NCBI RefSeq assembly: GCF_000963945.1
Contig: NZ_BAMW01000057.1
Location: 140,156 to 204,155, forward strand
Source: Acetobacter indonesiensis
Lineage (GTDB): Bacteria > Pseudomonadota > Alphaproteobacteria > Acetobacterales > Acetobacteraceae
Direction of reading: 5' to 3'
DNA: 64,000 nucleotides
The position numbers were made by a program, and so were the translations under genes. The notes under the pieces are model-generated. The model saw only the letters and a list, made by a program, of their open reading frames with translations, did not search any database and was not told where the DNA came from. Positions 34,105 through 45,095 of the stretch are shown piece after piece. Position 1 is the first letter of the stretch; every line of letters begins with the position of its first letter.

Positions 34105-35916
34105 ATGAATGCCAATACCTCTCCTTCTCGGGGAGCCTACCGGATTATCGACCACGCTTATGATGTTGTGGTTGTGGGTGCAGGCGGGTCCGGCCTGCGT
34201 GCAACGCTGGGCATGGGGGCCGCTGGCCTGAAAACCGCCTGCGTGACCAAAGTTTTCCCGACACGAAGCCACACGGTTGCCGCACAGGGCGGTATCGGTG
34301 CTTCACTGGGTAACATGGCCGAAGATAACTGGCGCTGGCACATGTATGACACCGTAAAGGGGTCAGACTGGCTGGGTGATCAGGACGCCATTGAGTTCAT
34401 GTGCCGTGAAGCCGTGCCTGCTGTGCAGGAACTGGAACATTTTGGTGTTCCGTTCTCCCGCACGGAAGATGGTAAAATCTATCAGCGCCCGTTTGGTGGG
34501 CACATGAGCGACTTTGGTAAGGCCCCCGTGCCGCGTGCCTGCGCCGCGGCTGACCGTACCGGCCATGCCATTTTGCACACGCTGTACCAGCAGTGCCTGA
34601 AGCATAACGTCGAATTTTTTGTCGAATATTTCGCCATTGATCTGATCATGGATGAAGAAGGCGCTTGCCGCGGTGTAATCGCCTGGTGTCAGGATGACGG
34701 CACGATCCATCGCTTCAATGCGAAAATGGTGGTGCTCGCGACTGGTGGGTATGGTCGTGCTTATCAGTCCTGCACATCGGCTCATACCTGCACGGGTGAT
34801 GGCGGCGGCATGGCCATGCGTGCTGGCCTGCCCACGCAGGATATGGAGTTTGTTCAGTTCCACCCCACCGGCATTTACCCGGCAGGCTGTCTGCTGACGG
34901 AAGGTTGCCGTGGGGAAGGTGGTTATCTGACCAACTCTGAAGGTGAACGCTTTATGGAGCGTTATGCGCCGACAGCGAAAGACCTTGCCTCCCGTGACGT
35001 GGTGTCTCGTGCCATGACGATCGAGATTAAGGAAGGTCGCGGTGTCGGGTCGAAGAAAGACCATATCATGATGCATCTTGAGCATCTGGGGTCTGACCTT
35101 CTGCACCAGCGTCTGCCCGGGATTATTGAAACAGCCCGTATTTTCGCGGGTGTGGATGTAACCAAGGAACCAGTGCCGGTTCTGCCGACAGTGCACTATA
35201 ATATGGGTGGTATCCCCACCAATATTCATGGCGAAGTGGTGCGCCCGACAGCCGATAATCCGGATGCCGTTGTGCCCGGTCTGATGGCCGTTGGTGAAGC
35301 CGCCTGCGTATCTGTGCATGGGGCTAACCGTCTGGGCACGAACTCACTGCTTGATCTTATTGTGTTTGGCCGTGCTGCTGCCCGTCGTGCGGCTGAAATT
35401 GTCAAACCGACCGATTTTGTGAAGCCGCTGCCTGCTGGGGCTGGTGAAGCTGCGCTCGATCGTCTGGACAAACTGCGCTACGCCAAAGGTGGTACGAAGG
35501 TTTCGGCTATGCGTGACCGCCTACAGCGTGACATGCAGGCGCATGCCGCCGTGTTCCGTACGCAGGAAAGCCTTCAGGAAGGCGTGGACAAGATCCGCGA
35601 TATCTGGAGCGGCCTGGGTGATATTTCTGTCGCTGACACCTCCTTGATCTGGAACAGTGACCTGATGGAAGCGCTGGAGTTTGAAAACCTTCTGGCCAAC
35701 GCCACGGTGACACTGGAAAGCGGTCTGGCCCGGCATGAAAGCCGCGGAGCCCACGCACGGGATGACTTCCCTGACCGTGACGACAAGGAGTGGATGAAGC
35801 ACTCTGTTTCCTGGTTGGATGACAAAGGCGGTGTCGAGCTGACTTATCGTCCGGTTCATATGAAGACCCTGACAGACGATGTTGAGGTCTTCCCACCCAA
35901 AAAGCGCGTTTACTGA
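34105..35916 (+). CDS. sdhA: Succinate dehydrogenase flavoprotein subunit SdhA
   Basis: 603 residues. FAD-binding loop [18 protein letters not shown]; the His that binds FAD covalently is in [11 protein letters not shown]; the active-site region [21 protein letters not shown] and the Arg-containing [13 protein letters not shown] follow. It oxidises succinate to fumarate at the inner face of the cytoplasmic membrane. A complete SDH separates this genome from Gluconobacter, which lacks it. sdhB follows after 36 bases. Confidence 0.98.
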   Translation: MNANTSPSRGAYRIIDHAYDVVVVGAGGSGLRATLGMGAAGLKTACVTKVFPTRSHTVAAQGGIGASLGNMAEDNWRWHMYDTVKGSDWLGDQDAIEFMCREAVPAVQELEHFGVPFSRTEDGKIYQRPFGGHMSDFGKAPVPRACAAADRTGHAILHTLYQQCLKHNVEFFVEYFAIDLIMDEEGACRGVIAWCQDDGTIHRFNAKMVVLATGGYGRAYQSCTSAHTCTGDGGGMAMRAGLPTQDMEFVQFHPTGIYPAGCLLTEGCRGEGGYLTNSEGERFMERYAPTAKDLASRDVVSRAMTIEIKEGRGVGSKKDHIMMHLEHLGSDLLHQRLPGIIETARIFAGVDVTKEPVPVLPTVHYNMGGIPTNIHGEVVRPTADNPDAVVPGLMAVGEAACVSVHGANRLGTNSLLDLIVFGRAAARRAAEIVKPTDFVKPLPAGAGEAALDRLDKLRYAKGGTKVSAMRDRLQRDMQAHAAVFRTQESLQEGVDKIRDIWSGLGDISVADTSLIWNSDLMEALEFENLLANATVTLESGLARHESRGAHARDDFPDRDDKEWMKHSVSWLDDKGGVELTYRPVHMKTLTDDVEVFPPKKRVY

Positions 35917-35952
35917 TCTGCCGGCACGAACGGGCGAATAAGGGAGGCAAAG

Positions 35953-36735
35953 ATGGTTGAACTCAGACTGCCGCGCAACAGCGAGATCGGGAAAGGCAAA
36001 ACCTTTCCCGCGCCAGCCGGGGCTAAAAACGTCAGAACATTCAAGGTGTATCGTTGGACACCGGATGATGACAAAAATCCGGTTGTTGATTCCTACGAAC
36101 TTGATCTTGATACAATTGGTCCGATGGTGCTTGACGCCATTATCCATATCAAGAACGAGGTCGACCCGACCCTGACCTTCCGGCGGTCCTGCCGTGAAGG
36201 GATCTGCGGGTCCTGTGCGATGAACATTGACGGTGAAAACACGCTGGCGTGTCTGAAGCCGATCAAGGACATTAAGGGCGATGTGCGGATTTATCCTCTG
36301 CCACATATGCCGATTGTTAAAGACCTTGTTTCAAACCTTGATGGTGCCTATGCGCAGTTGCGCTCCATTGAGCCATGGATGAAGTCTGACAGCGCGCCGC
36401 CACCCGATGGCGAACGCAAGCAGAGCATCGAAGAACGTGAAAAGCTGGATGGGATGTGGGAGTGCATTCTGTGCTTCTGCTGCACAACATCCTGCCCGTC
36501 TTACTGGTGGAACGGGGACCGCTATCTAGGCCCAGCCGTGCTTCTGGCAGCGTATCGCTGGATTGCGGATAGTCGTGACGAACATACAGGCGACCGTCTG
36601 GATGCGTTGGAAGACACATTCAAACTCTATGCCTGCCGTACCATTATGAACTGCACCCAGACCTGCCCCAAAGGCCTTAACCCGGCCAAAGCGATTGGGC
36701 GCATCAAGGAATTGCAGATTGAGCGTAAACTTTAA
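35953..36735 (+). CDS. sdhB: Succinate dehydrogenase iron-sulfur subunit SdhB
   Basis: 260 residues with all three cluster motifs: [2Fe-2S] [15 protein letters not shown] ... LAC, [4Fe-4S] [15 protein letters not shown] and [3Fe-4S] [14 protein letters not shown]. It passes electrons from SdhA to the quinone site. ATG 35953 has GGGAGGC just upstream. The operon ends at the terminator at 36826. Confidence 0.98.
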   Translation: MVELRLPRNSEIGKGKTFPAPAGAKNVRTFKVYRWTPDDDKNPVVDSYELDLDTIGPMVLDAIIHIKNEVDPTLTFRRSCREGICGSCAMNIDGENTLACLKPIKDIKGDVRIYPLPHMPIVKDLVSNLDGAYAQLRSIEPWMKSDSAPPPDGERKQSIEEREKLDGMWECILCFCCTTSCPSYWWNGDRYLGPAVLLAAYRWIADSRDEHTGDRLDALEDTFKLYACRTIMNCTQTCPKGLNPAKAIGRIKELQIERKL

Positions 36736-36825
36736 GGGATATGCCCTTAAAGTAGCGACAGCATGACATTAAGCTAACAGCTTTCTGGTCAGAACTAAAG
36801 ATGCTGTAGATGCTTGTGGTTCAAC

Positions 36826-36865
36826 AAACCCCCGATCTGTCAGGTGACAGGTCGGGGGTTTTGTG
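36826..36865 (+). terminator. Intrinsic terminator of the sdh operon
   Basis: AACCCCCGA-CTGTC / GACAG-TCGGGGGTT long stem followed by TTTGTGTTT. Very stable and placed ~90 bases after sdhB. Confidence 0.93.
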
Positions 36866-36926
36866 TTTCTACGGGGGATAGAAACAAAGACGTCAAAGCA
36901 GTTATTTCAAAAGGTATTGACTTTTA

Positions 36927-38420
36927 ATGTTTGGAAAATTCAAAAAATCTGAATTTTTAAGTCAGACGAATACGATCTTTTCTTCCTTTCGTTGTATGTC
37001 TTTTCTTGTTTTCCCCATAGCTATTCTCTTTGTAGGTTATCTTCTTTCTTACGCTATTCTGCCATTTTCAAATGGGGATACGGCTTATTACGTGGTAATT
37101 GGCCGGGGCATTCTGCGCGAACATGCGCTGCCCTATAGTTATGCTTTTGATCATAAACCGCTGGGCGTTTATCTGTTTTATGGTCTTTGGGACAAGCTGG
37201 TTCCCTTAACCCACGGTACGTTCCTGTGTCTTGCTTGTCTGCTGATGGCTGCTTTTGTTGCGGTTTGTCAGCACTTCTGCTCCTTTAATCGTTGGGTGGC
37301 ATGGCTTCTGTTGCTGGCTTGCGGGGCTGGTTTCAGCGTGTTGGACTCCAATACGGAAACAGTCCTTGTCACGGGTGAAGCCCTGATTCTCAGTTTGCTT
37401 TACAGGGGGGTAACTCAGCAAAAGCCCATTCTGTTTTTTCTGGCCGGGGTTATTCTGTCTTATGTCAGCAATATCAATTACCTTTCGGTTGTTTGCCTGT
37501 TTCTGCCCTGCGGTCTGATTTTGCTGTCACCCGGCTGGTTTCGGGTCAAAAATGTAGCGTTGGCTTTTGTTGGGCTTTGTGCCGGGCTGTGCGTTCTGTT
37601 TTCGCCGTACATTCTGGAAGGGCACGGAGCCTTACAGACATATTTTTCCATGCAGCGGGAGTTTCTCCACCATTATAGTGGTTCGTGGAAAGCGCGGCTT
37701 GAAACCGTCCTGTGGAGTATTTTTTACACGCTTGTGTTGAGCCCTGTTCTGCTCGCTTGGATGAAGGCTTTTCGCCCCGGTTTGCAGATGACGCACCGCA
37801 AAGCGTTGATTTTACCACTCTGGTTTGTGTCATCCCTACCCGCGACAGTCCTATCAGGGCACCCTTTCGACCATTATTATTTTCTATGCTTCGCCCCAGC
37901 CTGCGTCATGCTGGCCTGCCTGTTACAAAAACCCCATATTTTCCCGCGATATGCGCTGTTACCGCTTGGTATTTTCTCGGTCGTTGAAATGGGCTCTCAT
38001 ATTCATAGAAACATCCGGGAAAGCCTGTATTTAAGCAGAGTAAATTATACGGGTATTTCTGATGAAATCGGGAAAAACAAAGTATTGAATATCCGTGCGG
38101 ATCATACAGTTTTTTATAGCTCAGACCTCCGCCCGTTCGATATTTACCTGTTTCAGGATCATGTTGATATTCGCTTCGGGAAAGAAAATGCCTGGAAGCG
38201 TTACATGCAGGATTTATTCCATCGACCTGTTTATGTTGTCATGCCTTATGATGGCTGTGCGCGGCAGAGTGTGGAAGCGCCGGTCTGTCAGTGGCTACAG
38301 ACGCACTACACCCGTATTTATTCCGTTAATACGCGGCACATTCATCAACAGAAATACCAACGTTTTTCTTTGGACCTCTATAAGCTGAACTCACCAGAGC
38401 CTCTTCCTTCGGCAGGTTAG
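36927..38420 (+). CDS. Multi-pass membrane protein, GT-C (GT39-like) glycosyltransferase candidate
   Basis: 497 residues with about ten hydrophobic segments. The first extracytoplasmic loop (FSNGDTAYYVVIGRGILR, then YSYAFDHKPLGVYLFYGLWDKL) has the acidic and DHKPLG pattern of polyprenyl-phosphate-dependent GT-C enzymes (PMT/ArnT-like). These transfer a sugar from a lipid carrier on the periplasmic side. The ~110-residue C-terminal soluble part (NIRADHTVFYSSDLRPFDIYLFQD) is common in the family. ATG 36927 has AAAGG about 12 bases upstream. It stands between two unrelated units, so no acceptor can be inferred. Confidence 0.7.
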   Translation: MFGKFKKSEFLSQTNTIFSSFRCMSFLVFPIAILFVGYLLSYAILPFSNGDTAYYVVIGRGILREHALPYSYAFDHKPLGVYLFYGLWDKLVPLTHGTFLCLACLLMAAFVAVCQHFCSFNRWVAWLLLLACGAGFSVLDSNTETVLVTGEALILSLLYRGVTQQKPILFFLAGVILSYVSNINYLSVVCLFLPCGLILLSPGWFRVKNVALAFVGLCAGLCVLFSPYILEGHGALQTYFSMQREFLHHYSGSWKARLETVLWSIFYTLVLSPVLLAWMKAFRPGLQMTHRKALILPLWFVSSLPATVLSGHPFDHYYFLCFAPACVMLACLLQKPHIFPRYALLPLGIFSVVEMGSHIHRNIRESLYLSRVNYTGISDEIGKNKVLNIRADHTVFYSSDLRPFDIYLFQDHVDIRFGKENAWKRYMQDLFHRPVYVVMPYDGCARQSVEAPVCQWLQTHYTRIYSVNTRHIHQQKYQRFSLDLYKLNSPEPLPSAG

Positions 38421-38535
38421 CCTCTTTGCTTAGGGCATGCCTGAAGGGATAGAAGAATAGTCTTCTATGCTGCTCCGCGCGGCTGGGTACAAGCAGACGT
38501 GTAAAAGCGGACAATACTGGATGTCAGGGGGAAAG

Positions 38536-39045
38536 ATGCCCATAAGAAATGCAACCGAGGCAGATGCCGCCAGTATTGCCGGTATCTACAATCATGCCGT
38601 GCAACACACGACCGCTATCTGGAATGATCAGGTCGTGGATGTTCCCAACCGTGTGGTATGGTTGCATGACCGTCAGGCCGCAGGTTTCCCCGTGCTGGTT
38701 ATGCAGAATGCAGATGGACAAGTGACAGGATACGCCAGCTACGGGCCATGGCGGGCGTTTGACGGGTATCGTCACACAGTCGAGCACTCCGTTTATGTGC
38801 ATCCAGACCATCATCGGAAAGGCATTGGGCAGGAATTGATGCGCGCGCTGATTGAGCAAGCCAAACGCCAAGGGCTGCATATCATGGTCGCGGGCATAGA
38901 GGCAGGCAATGCGGGGTCAATCGTGCTGCATCGCAGGCTTGGGTTTGAAGATAATGGCACCATGCAGCAGGTAGGCTGTAAGTTTGGACGCTGGCTTGAC
39001 CTGACTTTCATGACATTGCGGCTGGATGCACGTCCCAACCCGTAG
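38536..39045 (+). CDS. GNAT acetyltransferase, phosphinothricin/methionine sulfoximine type
   Basis: 169 residues. It opens IRNATEADAASIAGIYNHAV, has a TAIWNDQVVD stretch and GYASYGPWRAFDGYRHTVEHSVYVHPDHHRKGIG, the pattern of the Pat/MddA branch that N-acetylates phosphinothricin or methionine sulfoximine. The acetyl-CoA loop is HHRKGIGQELM. ATG 38536 follows GGGGGAAAG; ATG 38521 is an alternative. The natural substrate is usually unknown for such proteins. Confidence 0.85.
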   Translation: MPIRNATEADAASIAGIYNHAVQHTTAIWNDQVVDVPNRVVWLHDRQAAGFPVLVMQNADGQVTGYASYGPWRAFDGYRHTVEHSVYVHPDHHRKGIGQELMRALIEQAKRQGLHIMVAGIEAGNAGSIVLHRRLGFEDNGTMQQVGCKFGRWLDLTFMTLRLDARPNP

Positions 39046-39091
39046 GAAACCGGGGCGGTAGGGAAAGGATTGTTGACGCCATACGTTTGGG

Positions 39092-39802
39092 GTGGGACAC
39101 ATCATCCCTATTCAGAAAAAACGGGAGCAGCGTACAGTCGTGTTTGACGGCCAATTGACTTCTCTGGCAGGCCGTACGCGGGCCTGGACCGATAGCCTGT
39201 TTGTCGATCATGCCGTGTTTCGGCTGGTCTGGACCAACTTCCATACTGTCGTGCCCGGTAAGGTGTATCGCTGTAATCACCCAACCCCAGCCCGGTTAAA
39301 GCGGGCCATGCAGCGCTATGGTCTGCGCACGCTGGTTAATCTGCGGGGGCACCGGAAATGCGGGTCTGACGCACTTTCTCGCTCTACGGCGCAAAAGTTG
39401 GGGCTGGCGCATGTTGATATGGCGTTTGAAAGCCGAGGCGCCCCGCACCGGGACCGTATTCTGCGTTTTGCCAGTTTGTATCAGCAGATCGACTTTCCCA
39501 TGTTGATGCATTGTAAATCAGGTGCTGACCGTGCCGGGTTGGCCTCTGCTTTGGTTATTCTGTTTGAAGGCGGCGATTCAACGCGGGCGCTAAAGGAACT
39601 GTCCTGGCGTTTTGGGCATTTCCGTGGGTCGCGCACGGGTATCTTGGATGCTTTCTTTCTGCGCTATCGGGCAGACGCAGAAGGACGCTTGCCGTTTCTG
39701 GACTGGGTGCGTGACGAATACGATGAAGCAGCCCTGAAACGGGACTTCGTCGCCGGAAAAATTGCATCGTTCATGACGGATCAGGTGTTGCGTCGCGAAT
39801 AA
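39092..39802 (+). CDS. Tyrosine/dual-specificity phosphatase family protein
   Basis: About 236 residues from GTG 39092; start is uncertain, with no good Shine-Dalgarno sequence there, and a GTG at 39141 also possible. The catalytic P-loop is HCKSGADRAG (~residue 137), the HCx5R signature of Cys-based phosphatases, with a candidate general acid in the DMAFESRGAPHRDR loop. The N-terminal part (YRCNHPTPARLKRAMQRYGLRTLVNLRG) is typical of bacterial proteins related to SIW14/DSP. Substrate could be a phosphoprotein, a phosphoinositide-like lipid or a nucleotide; context does not decide. Confidence 0.82.
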   Translation: MGHIIPIQKKREQRTVVFDGQLTSLAGRTRAWTDSLFVDHAVFRLVWTNFHTVVPGKVYRCNHPTPARLKRAMQRYGLRTLVNLRGHRKCGSDALSRSTAQKLGLAHVDMAFESRGAPHRDRILRFASLYQQIDFPMLMHCKSGADRAGLASALVILFEGGDSTRALKELSWRFGHFRGSRTGILDAFFLRYRADAEGRLPFLDWVRDEYDEAALKRDFVAGKIASFMTDQVLRRE

Positions 39803-39835
39803 TGTTTGCTGGGTAAAAAGGGTAAGCGTAACAGC

Positions 39836-40750
39836 ATGACACAGGCTACGGCACCAGCGGCACCGCACCCTCATTCTCGCAATGCGCTTATTTTTGCGGC
39901 TGTTTTGGCGCTAGTGTCCTGGGCCAGTGCGTATCCGGTCGTGCGGATGGCACTGCCAATGATTGCCCCCATCCCGTTGGCTGCGGCACGTTATGCCGTT
40001 GCCGCAACCATTGCGTTAGTCTGGATAGGGTGGGCGCGGCCCAAGCTTCCGCGCAAGCAGGATATTCCACGTTTTGTGGCCTGTGGGGGCATTGGCATCA
40101 CGCTCTACAACATTCTGTTTAATGTGGGTGAGCAAACAGTTTCGGCTGGTGCTGCAAGTTTTCTGATCAGCTTTTCCCCGCTGCTTTCGGCTCTGGTTGC
40201 GGTAGTGTTTCTGGGTGAAAAACTGTCACCATGGGGGTGGGTTGGCTCTTTGGTCAGCTTCTGCGGTGTGGTGCTGATTGCCCGTAGTCAGCCCGGCGGG
40301 CTGACATTTGGGTCTGGCGCAGTAGATGTATTGGGCGCGGCCCTTGCGACAGCATTTTATAATACGCTTCAAAAAAAGCTTGTGGCTTATTATGGGGCTT
40401 TGGCGACAACAGCCTATATTCTGATTGTCGGTGCAGTGTTGCTGACACCGTGGCTGGCTGACGCTACGCGCAGCTTGCGTGTCTCCGGCCCCAAAACATG
40501 GCTGCTTGTTCTGGAACTAGGGGTATGTCCCGCTATTCTGGGGTATGGCGCATGGGCTTATATTGTCGGCCAACTGGGTGTCGCTCGGTCTTCTGGCCTA
40601 TTGTATCTGCTTTCGCCGACCACGCTGGTGCTTGCGTTTCTTTTGACAGGGGAAGTGCCGACACCGCGTATTCTGCTTGGGGGTGCCGTAATTCTTGCTG
40701 GTGTTGCGGTGATGGCTGCCCGTGGCCGCAGTAAAGCACAGCAGGTTTAG
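39836..40750 (+). CDS. EamA/DMT-family transporter
   Basis: 304 residues, ten predicted membrane helices in two EamA repeats (ALVSWASAYPVVRMALP; YNTLQKKLVAYYGALATTAYI). The GEKLSPWGWVGSLVSFCGVVL and GEVPTPRILLGGAVILAGV elements that close each repeat are clear. Family members export amino acids or other small metabolites. It sits 34 bases after the phosphatase gene and ends at a bidirectional terminator. Confidence 0.88.
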   Translation: MTQATAPAAPHPHSRNALIFAAVLALVSWASAYPVVRMALPMIAPIPLAAARYAVAATIALVWIGWARPKLPRKQDIPRFVACGGIGITLYNILFNVGEQTVSAGAASFLISFSPLLSALVAVVFLGEKLSPWGWVGSLVSFCGVVLIARSQPGGLTFGSGAVDVLGAALATAFYNTLQKKLVAYYGALATTAYILIVGAVLLTPWLADATRSLRVSGPKTWLLVLELGVCPAILGYGAWAYIVGQLGVARSSGLLYLLSPTTLVLAFLLTGEVPTPRILLGGAVILAGVAVMAARGRSKAQQV

Positions 40751-40777
40751 AAAGTAGCTTTAAAAGGAACGATCTAT

Positions 40778-40817
40778 TAAAAAACGCCGGGGCATTTCTG
40801 CTCCCGGCATTTTTTTG
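40778..40817. terminator. Bidirectional terminator between DMT transporter gene and pgk
   Basis: GCCGGG / CCCGGC stem with an eleven-base loop, with an A run upstream and ATTTTTTT downstream, so it reads as a terminator on both strands of this convergent pair. Confidence 0.9.
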
Positions 40818-40852
40818 TTGTTCCATTAAGGAAAACGTAAGCCCTGAACGGA

Positions 40853-42076
40853 TCAGATGGGAATAGTCCGTTCAAGCGTTGTGCTGATTGCTGTCAGGCC
40901 GGGTAGAACCTTCCCTTCCAGCCATTCCAGAAAAGCCCCGCCAGCGGTGGAGACATATGTCATATCTTCCAGCACACCCGCGTGACGCAGGGCGGATACT
41001 GTGTCCCCCCCACCTGCAATGGTTTTCAGCTTGCCTTCTTTGGTCAGACGTGCGGCTTCCTGTGCAACGGTGTTTGTACCGTTATCAAATGGCGGAAGTT
41101 CAAACACGCCCAGCGGGCCATTCCAGACAAGGGTTTTCAGGTCAGCCAGTTTCTGGTTCAGCAGCTTGACTGTTTCCGGCCCAACATCCAGCGCCATCCA
41201 TCCGTCTGGAATATCGGTAACCGGAGCAACCGCAGTGGGTGCCCCCGCCATGAAGTCTTCTGCCAGCACAACATCAACCGGCAGAATCAGTTCACAGTTC
41301 TTGGCCTTAGCCTGCGCCATGATCTGGCGGGCCGTATCAAGCATGTCTTCTTCTTTCAAAGACTTGCCGACTTTATATCCCTTGGCTGCCAGGAACGTAT
41401 TGGCCATGGCACCGCCAACAGCCAGAACATCCACTTTTTCCAGCATGTTTTCCAGCAGTTCCAGTTTGGTGGAGACCTTGGCCCCTCCAACAATGGCACC
41501 TACCGGGCGTTCAGGGTTTTCAAGGGCTGCATCCAGTGCTGCCAGTTCGGCTTCCATCAGGCGGCCAGCATAAGCGGGCAGATGGTCCGCCACGCCAGCG
41601 GTTGAAGCATGGGCACGATGCGCGGCTGAAAACGCATCATTCACATACACATCACCCAGCTTTGCCAGTGCGGCTGAAAGATCAGGCGCGTTGGTTTCTT
41701 CACCGGGCTGGAAGCGCGTGTTTTCAAGCAGCAGCACTTCACCATCCTGCAAGGATGCAGCAGCGGCTTCTGCATCGGGGCCAATGCAGTCATGGGCAAA
41801 GCTGACAGGCTTGCCCAGTGCAGTGGCCAGAGCCGTTGCAATCGGCTGAAGCGACATGCCCGGCACCACTTTGCCTTTGGGGCGGTCAAAATGGCTGAGA
41901 ACAATAACCCGGCCACCTTTGTCTGCCAGTTCCCGAATGGTGGGAACCACCCGTTCAATACGGGTCAGATCTGAAATGGCCCCATCTTTTGTCGGAACAT
42001 TCAGGTCAACGCGCAGCAGGATACGCTTGCCGCGTGGGTCAAGCTTATCAAGCGTGTTGAAAGGAAGTGCGGCCAT
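40853..42076 (-). CDS. pgk: Phosphoglycerate kinase Pgk
   Basis: 407 residues. [37 protein letters not shown] and [19 protein letters not shown] are all family motifs, and the C-terminal GGGDTVSAL nucleotide loop is intact. It interconverts 1,3-bisphosphoglycerate and 3-phosphoglycerate. The start overlaps the gap stop as TAATG, so translation is coupled. Last gene of the transketolase-like-gap-pgk unit. Confidence 0.98.
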   Translation of the reverse strand: MAALPFNTLDKLDPRGKRILLRVDLNVPTKDGAISDLTRIERVVPTIRELADKGGRVIVLSHFDRPKGKVVPGMSLQPIATALATALGKPVSFAHDCIGPDAEAAAASLQDGEVLLLENTRFQPGEETNAPDLSAALAKLGDVYVNDAFSAAHRAHASTAGVADHLPAYAGRLMEAELAALDAALENPERPVGAIVGGAKVSTKLELLENMLEKVDVLAVGGAMANTFLAAKGYKVGKSLKEEDMLDTARQIMAQAKAKNCELILPVDVVLAEDFMAGAPTAVAPVTDIPDGWMALDVGPETVKLLNQKLADLKTLVWNGPLGVFELPPFDNGTNTVAQEAARLTKEGKLKTIAGGGDTVSALRHAGVLEDMTYVSTAGGAFLEWLEGKVLPGLTAISTTLERTIPI

Positions 42077-43098
42077 TAGAGTGATCCGAACAGAGCGGCT
42101 GTATCAGCCATACGGTTGGAGAAGCCCCATTCGTTATCGTACCAAGAGCAGATACGCACCAGCTTGCCACCATCAACCAGCGAGGTCTGGGTTGCATCAA
42201 AGCTGGAAGACGCCAGCGCATGGTTGAAATCGGAACTGACCAGCGGCGCGGTGGAATAAGCCAGAATGCCTTTCAGCGGGCCGGATTCAGAGGCAGCCTT
42301 AATGGCGTTGTTTACTTCTTCAACAGAGCCCGGAATCTTTTTCGGCACGAAGTCGAGAGAAACCAGAGACACGTTGGCAGTCGGCACACGAATGGCGGTG
42401 CCATCCAGCTTGCCTTTCAGGTGGGGCAAAACCAGACCAACAGCGCGGGCCGCACCGGTTGATGTCGGGATCATGTTCAGGCCAGCGGCACGGGCGCGGC
42501 GCAGGTCTTTGTGCAGGGTGTCAACCGTGCGCTGGTCACCGGTGTAGGAATGGATGGTCACCATGTAGCCGCGTTCAATGCCGAACGTATCTTCCAGCAC
42601 CTTGGCAACCGGGGCCAGACAGTTGGTGGTGCAGGATGCGTTTGAAATAACCGTCATGTCCGGTGTCAGAACGTCTTGGTTCACACCGTAAACAATGGTG
42701 GCATCGACATCCGTTCCGGGGGCGGAAATCAGCACTTTGCGGGCACCAGCCTTCAGAAGCTGGCCTGCTTTTTCCTTGGATGTGAACAGGCCCGTGCATT
42801 CCATGGCTACGTCAACGCCTTCAAACGGCACTTTTGACGGGTCACGTTCAGCAGAAACCGTAATCGGGTCCCAGGTGCGGCCATGTGCCGTGATGATCAG
42901 CTTGTTGCCGTCAACGCGCACGTCAGCCGGTAGGCGACCATGCACACTGTCATAGCTAAGCAGGTGGGCGTTGTCTTCAACGCTGCCAAGATCGTTGATT
43001 GCCACAGGAACAACGTCGGTCCGTCCGCTTTCAATCAGCCCGCGCAGGACAAGTCGGCCAATGCGACCGAAGCCGTTGATAGCGATTTTGACTGCCAT
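42076..43098 (-). CDS. gap: Glyceraldehyde-3-phosphate dehydrogenase Gap (type I)
   Basis: 340 residues. NAD loop [17 protein letters not shown], catalytic Cys in [12 protein letters not shown] (~residue 156), phosphate sites in [11 protein letters not shown] and STGAARAVG, and C-terminal [16 protein letters not shown] 43098 has GGAG nine bases upstream. It lies 26 bases after the transketolase-like gene and overlaps pgk. Confidence 0.98.
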   Translation of the reverse strand: MAVKIAINGFGRIGRLVLRGLIESGRTDVVPVAINDLGSVEDNAHLLSYDSVHGRLPADVRVDGNKLIITAHGRTWDPITVSAERDPSKVPFEGVDVAMECTGLFTSKEKAGQLLKAGARKVLISAPGTDVDATIVYGVNQDVLTPDMTVISNASCTTNCLAPVAKVLEDTFGIERGYMVTIHSYTGDQRTVDTLHKDLRRARAAGLNMIPTSTGAARAVGLVLPHLKGKLDGTAIRVPTANVSLVSLDFVPKKIPGSVEEVNNAIKAASESGPLKGILAYSTAPLVSSDFNHALASSSFDATQTSLVDGGKLVRICSWYDNEWGFSNRMADTAALFGSL

Positions 43099-43124
43099 TT
43101 TTCTCTTCTCCGTATTTTTTATCT

Positions 43125-45095
43125 TTATGGTCTTGTCAGTAACGGTCCCCGAACGCGTGTCCGGGGCTGGTCCGGCGCGTACAGGGAAGGCCCCCGTGCA
43201 GCGCCTGAGGCAAAAAGGTGATGCTCCACCTTTTCACAGATCGCTTCAGCAGTAATGCCGAAACGTTCATACAGGGCGTTGGCCGGGGCAGAAGTGCCAA
43301 AATCATCCATGCCAACAAATAATCCATCTGGGCCAAGCCAGCGTTCCCACCCAAAGCCCGAGGCGGCTTCTATACCAACCCGTAGGCCCGCGTTGCCCAG
43401 CACGGTGCGACGGTAACTGGCAGGCTGCCCTGCAAACAGTTCCCAACACGGAATGGACACAACAGCGGCATTAATATTGCGTTGCGCCAGATGGTGCGAT
43501 GCTTCCAGCGCAATAGCAACCTCCGGCCCGGACGCAATCAGCGTGACCTGACGTTTTTCTGGCTGCTTCAACACGTAACCGCCCCGTACGGCGCTGCCAT
43601 AGGCAGGCGCAGGCAGGCGTTGGGGCGTGTTTTGACGTGGGCAAAGCACCAGCACTGCGGGGCCGTTCTGCCACTGAAGGGCGGCTTCCCAGCATTTGAA
43701 GGTTTCTTCCGCGCTGCCGGGGCGGAAAACAGCCAGATTGGGTGTGGCACGCAGACTGGCCAGTTGTTCAACGGGTTGCCAGGCTCCGCCGCTGTCGCCC
43801 AGTGCCAGCCCATCATCCGTAAGAAGGTAGAGCACTTTCTGACGCATGAAGGCTGCCATCCGCATGGCAGACCGCATACGGTCAACCGTCATCATGCTGG
43901 CGGCGCAACAGGGAAGCAGGCCGCCATGCAGGGCAAGACCGTTGAGCATACCAGCCATGCCATGTTCCTGAATGCTGCACTCCTGCCCGCCCGGCACGGT
44001 GGGGGGCGCACGCCAGCCCGCCTGCTCCCTGACGGTGGGCGGCACGCTGTAGGCGGAGGAGGCTGTCAGGCACACAAGCTCAGGCCGGGTATCAGACAGA
44101 GCATGAAGTGCGGCCAGCCCGGATTCCTGCGTGGATGTATCCAGCGCCGTGCGCATGCGCCATTGCCATGCTCGCTGCCAGTCTTCATGGAACAGGGTTG
44201 GCTGCCGTGCGGTATGTTCACGCTCAAACTCGGCCCGCTGGCGGTGTCGTGCAAAGCGCCGCAACCAGGAGCGACGGGTCGAAGCACCCCGGCGTGCCGT
44301 GGGGCTCCACTGCCCCGTCAGTTCTTCTTCAGGCGTTGTTTTCTGGTCAGCCGGAATGGTGGCTGTGGCCGAAGGCAGGCAGGCAATCAGGGTTGGCTTT
44401 CTGGCACGCAATGTTGCGGCCAGTGCGGTTGTGATGGCGGGCAGGTTTGTTGCATCCACTTTACGCACGGTCCAGCCTGACCCACTGAATCGGGTAAGCG
44501 AATCGGTAAAATCAGCCAGATCAGCCGTGGCGGATGGAGCGACCAGAACTGCCAGACGGTCGAGTCCGAAGCGCCCGGCAAGCTGGGCTGCTTCCATGGC
44601 CACGCCCGTTACCAGATCGGAATCCTGCGCCAGCACCCATGTGCGGTGATTAACCAGAGACCGCCCGAACCGTCGCGAAAGCGTTTGTTCTGCCAGCGCC
44701 ATCCCAGCGGCTGCGGCAACACCCTGCCCCGCAGGGCCGGGGGCGACTTCAAGAGCAGGGTGACGCCCATATTCCAGCGGCAGAGCCATCTGCTCCTTGC
44801 CGCCTGTCAGTCGTAGCATGGCGCGTAACAGCGGCAGCATGGTTGTGGACGGGACGACAAAACGGTCACGGTCAGGCCAGTCGGGGGCAGCAGGGTCAAA
44901 CCGGAGGACGCGGCACCATAAGGCGGTGACGGGCAGGCACATCAGGTCAAGAACAGTGCGGGTATCAGGCAGCAGCGTTTCAGCGCGCAGCAACAGGCGC
45001 GCGGCATGGCCCATCCGCGCAACGCTGATCTGTTGGGCGGAGAGGCCTCCGTCTTCCTCGGGGAAGTACTGGTCTGTCGAAAGGACTGTTGCCAT
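43125..45095 (-). CDS. Transketolase-like protein with a degenerate active site (likely pseudoenzyme)
   Basis: 656 residues, aligning end to end with transketolase ([39 protein letters not shown]; final GFGWERWLG ... [10 protein letters not shown]). Key positions differ. The N-terminal GHPG His is gone; NGHGS reads PSTTM; the thiamine-Mg GDG...N motif reads QDS with the Asn region AAPSA-like; the Phe stacking on thiamine is Thr (ASMMTVD); THDS reads TDDG and EDGPTHQP reads DSGGAWQP, losing the substrate Asp and His. The activating Glu (QEHGM) and Arg (PRQN) remain. The reading frame is intact. The tkt-gap-pgk order is widespread, but this copy should not be catalytically normal; a true transketolase must lie elsewhere. 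A structural or regulatory role is inference. Confidence 0.85.
   Translation of the reverse strand: MATVLSTDQYFPEEDGGLSAQQISVARMGHAARLLLRAETLLPDTRTVLDLMCLPVTALWCRVLRFDPAAPDWPDRDRFVVPSTTMLPLLRAMLRLTGGKEQMALPLEYGRHPALEVAPGPAGQGVAAAAGMALAEQTLSRRFGRSLVNHRTWVLAQDSDLVTGVAMEAAQLAGRFGLDRLAVLVAPSATADLADFTDSLTRFSGSGWTVRKVDATNLPAITTALAATLRARKPTLIACLPSATATIPADQKTTPEEELTGQWSPTARRGASTRRSWLRRFARHRQRAEFEREHTARQPTLFHEDWQRAWQWRMRTALDTSTQESGLAALHALSDTRPELVCLTASSAYSVPPTVREQAGWRAPPTVPGGQECSIQEHGMAGMLNGLALHGGLLPCCAASMMTVDRMRSAMRMAAFMRQKVLYLLTDDGLALGDSGGAWQPVEQLASLRATPNLAVFRPGSAEETFKCWEAALQWQNGPAVLVLCPRQNTPQRLPAPAYGSAVRGGYVLKQPEKRQVTLIASGPEVAIALEASHHLAQRNINAAVVSIPCWELFAGQPASYRRTVLGNAGLRVGIEAASGFGWERWLGPDGLFVGMDDFGTSAPANALYERFGITAEAICEKVEHHLFASGAARGPSLYAPDQPRTRVRGPLLTRP

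Noticed and set aside
34363..35319. 318-codon open frame on the strand opposite sdhA
   Set aside because: A shadow of a strongly biased real gene; rich in His, Thr and Gln, with no domain, ribosome site or context.
43482..44480. 332-codon open frame opposite the transketolase-like gene
   Set aside because: Antisense shadow with low-complexity Gly, Ala and Arg content and no recognisable motif; the minus-strand protein aligns to transketolase along its full length.
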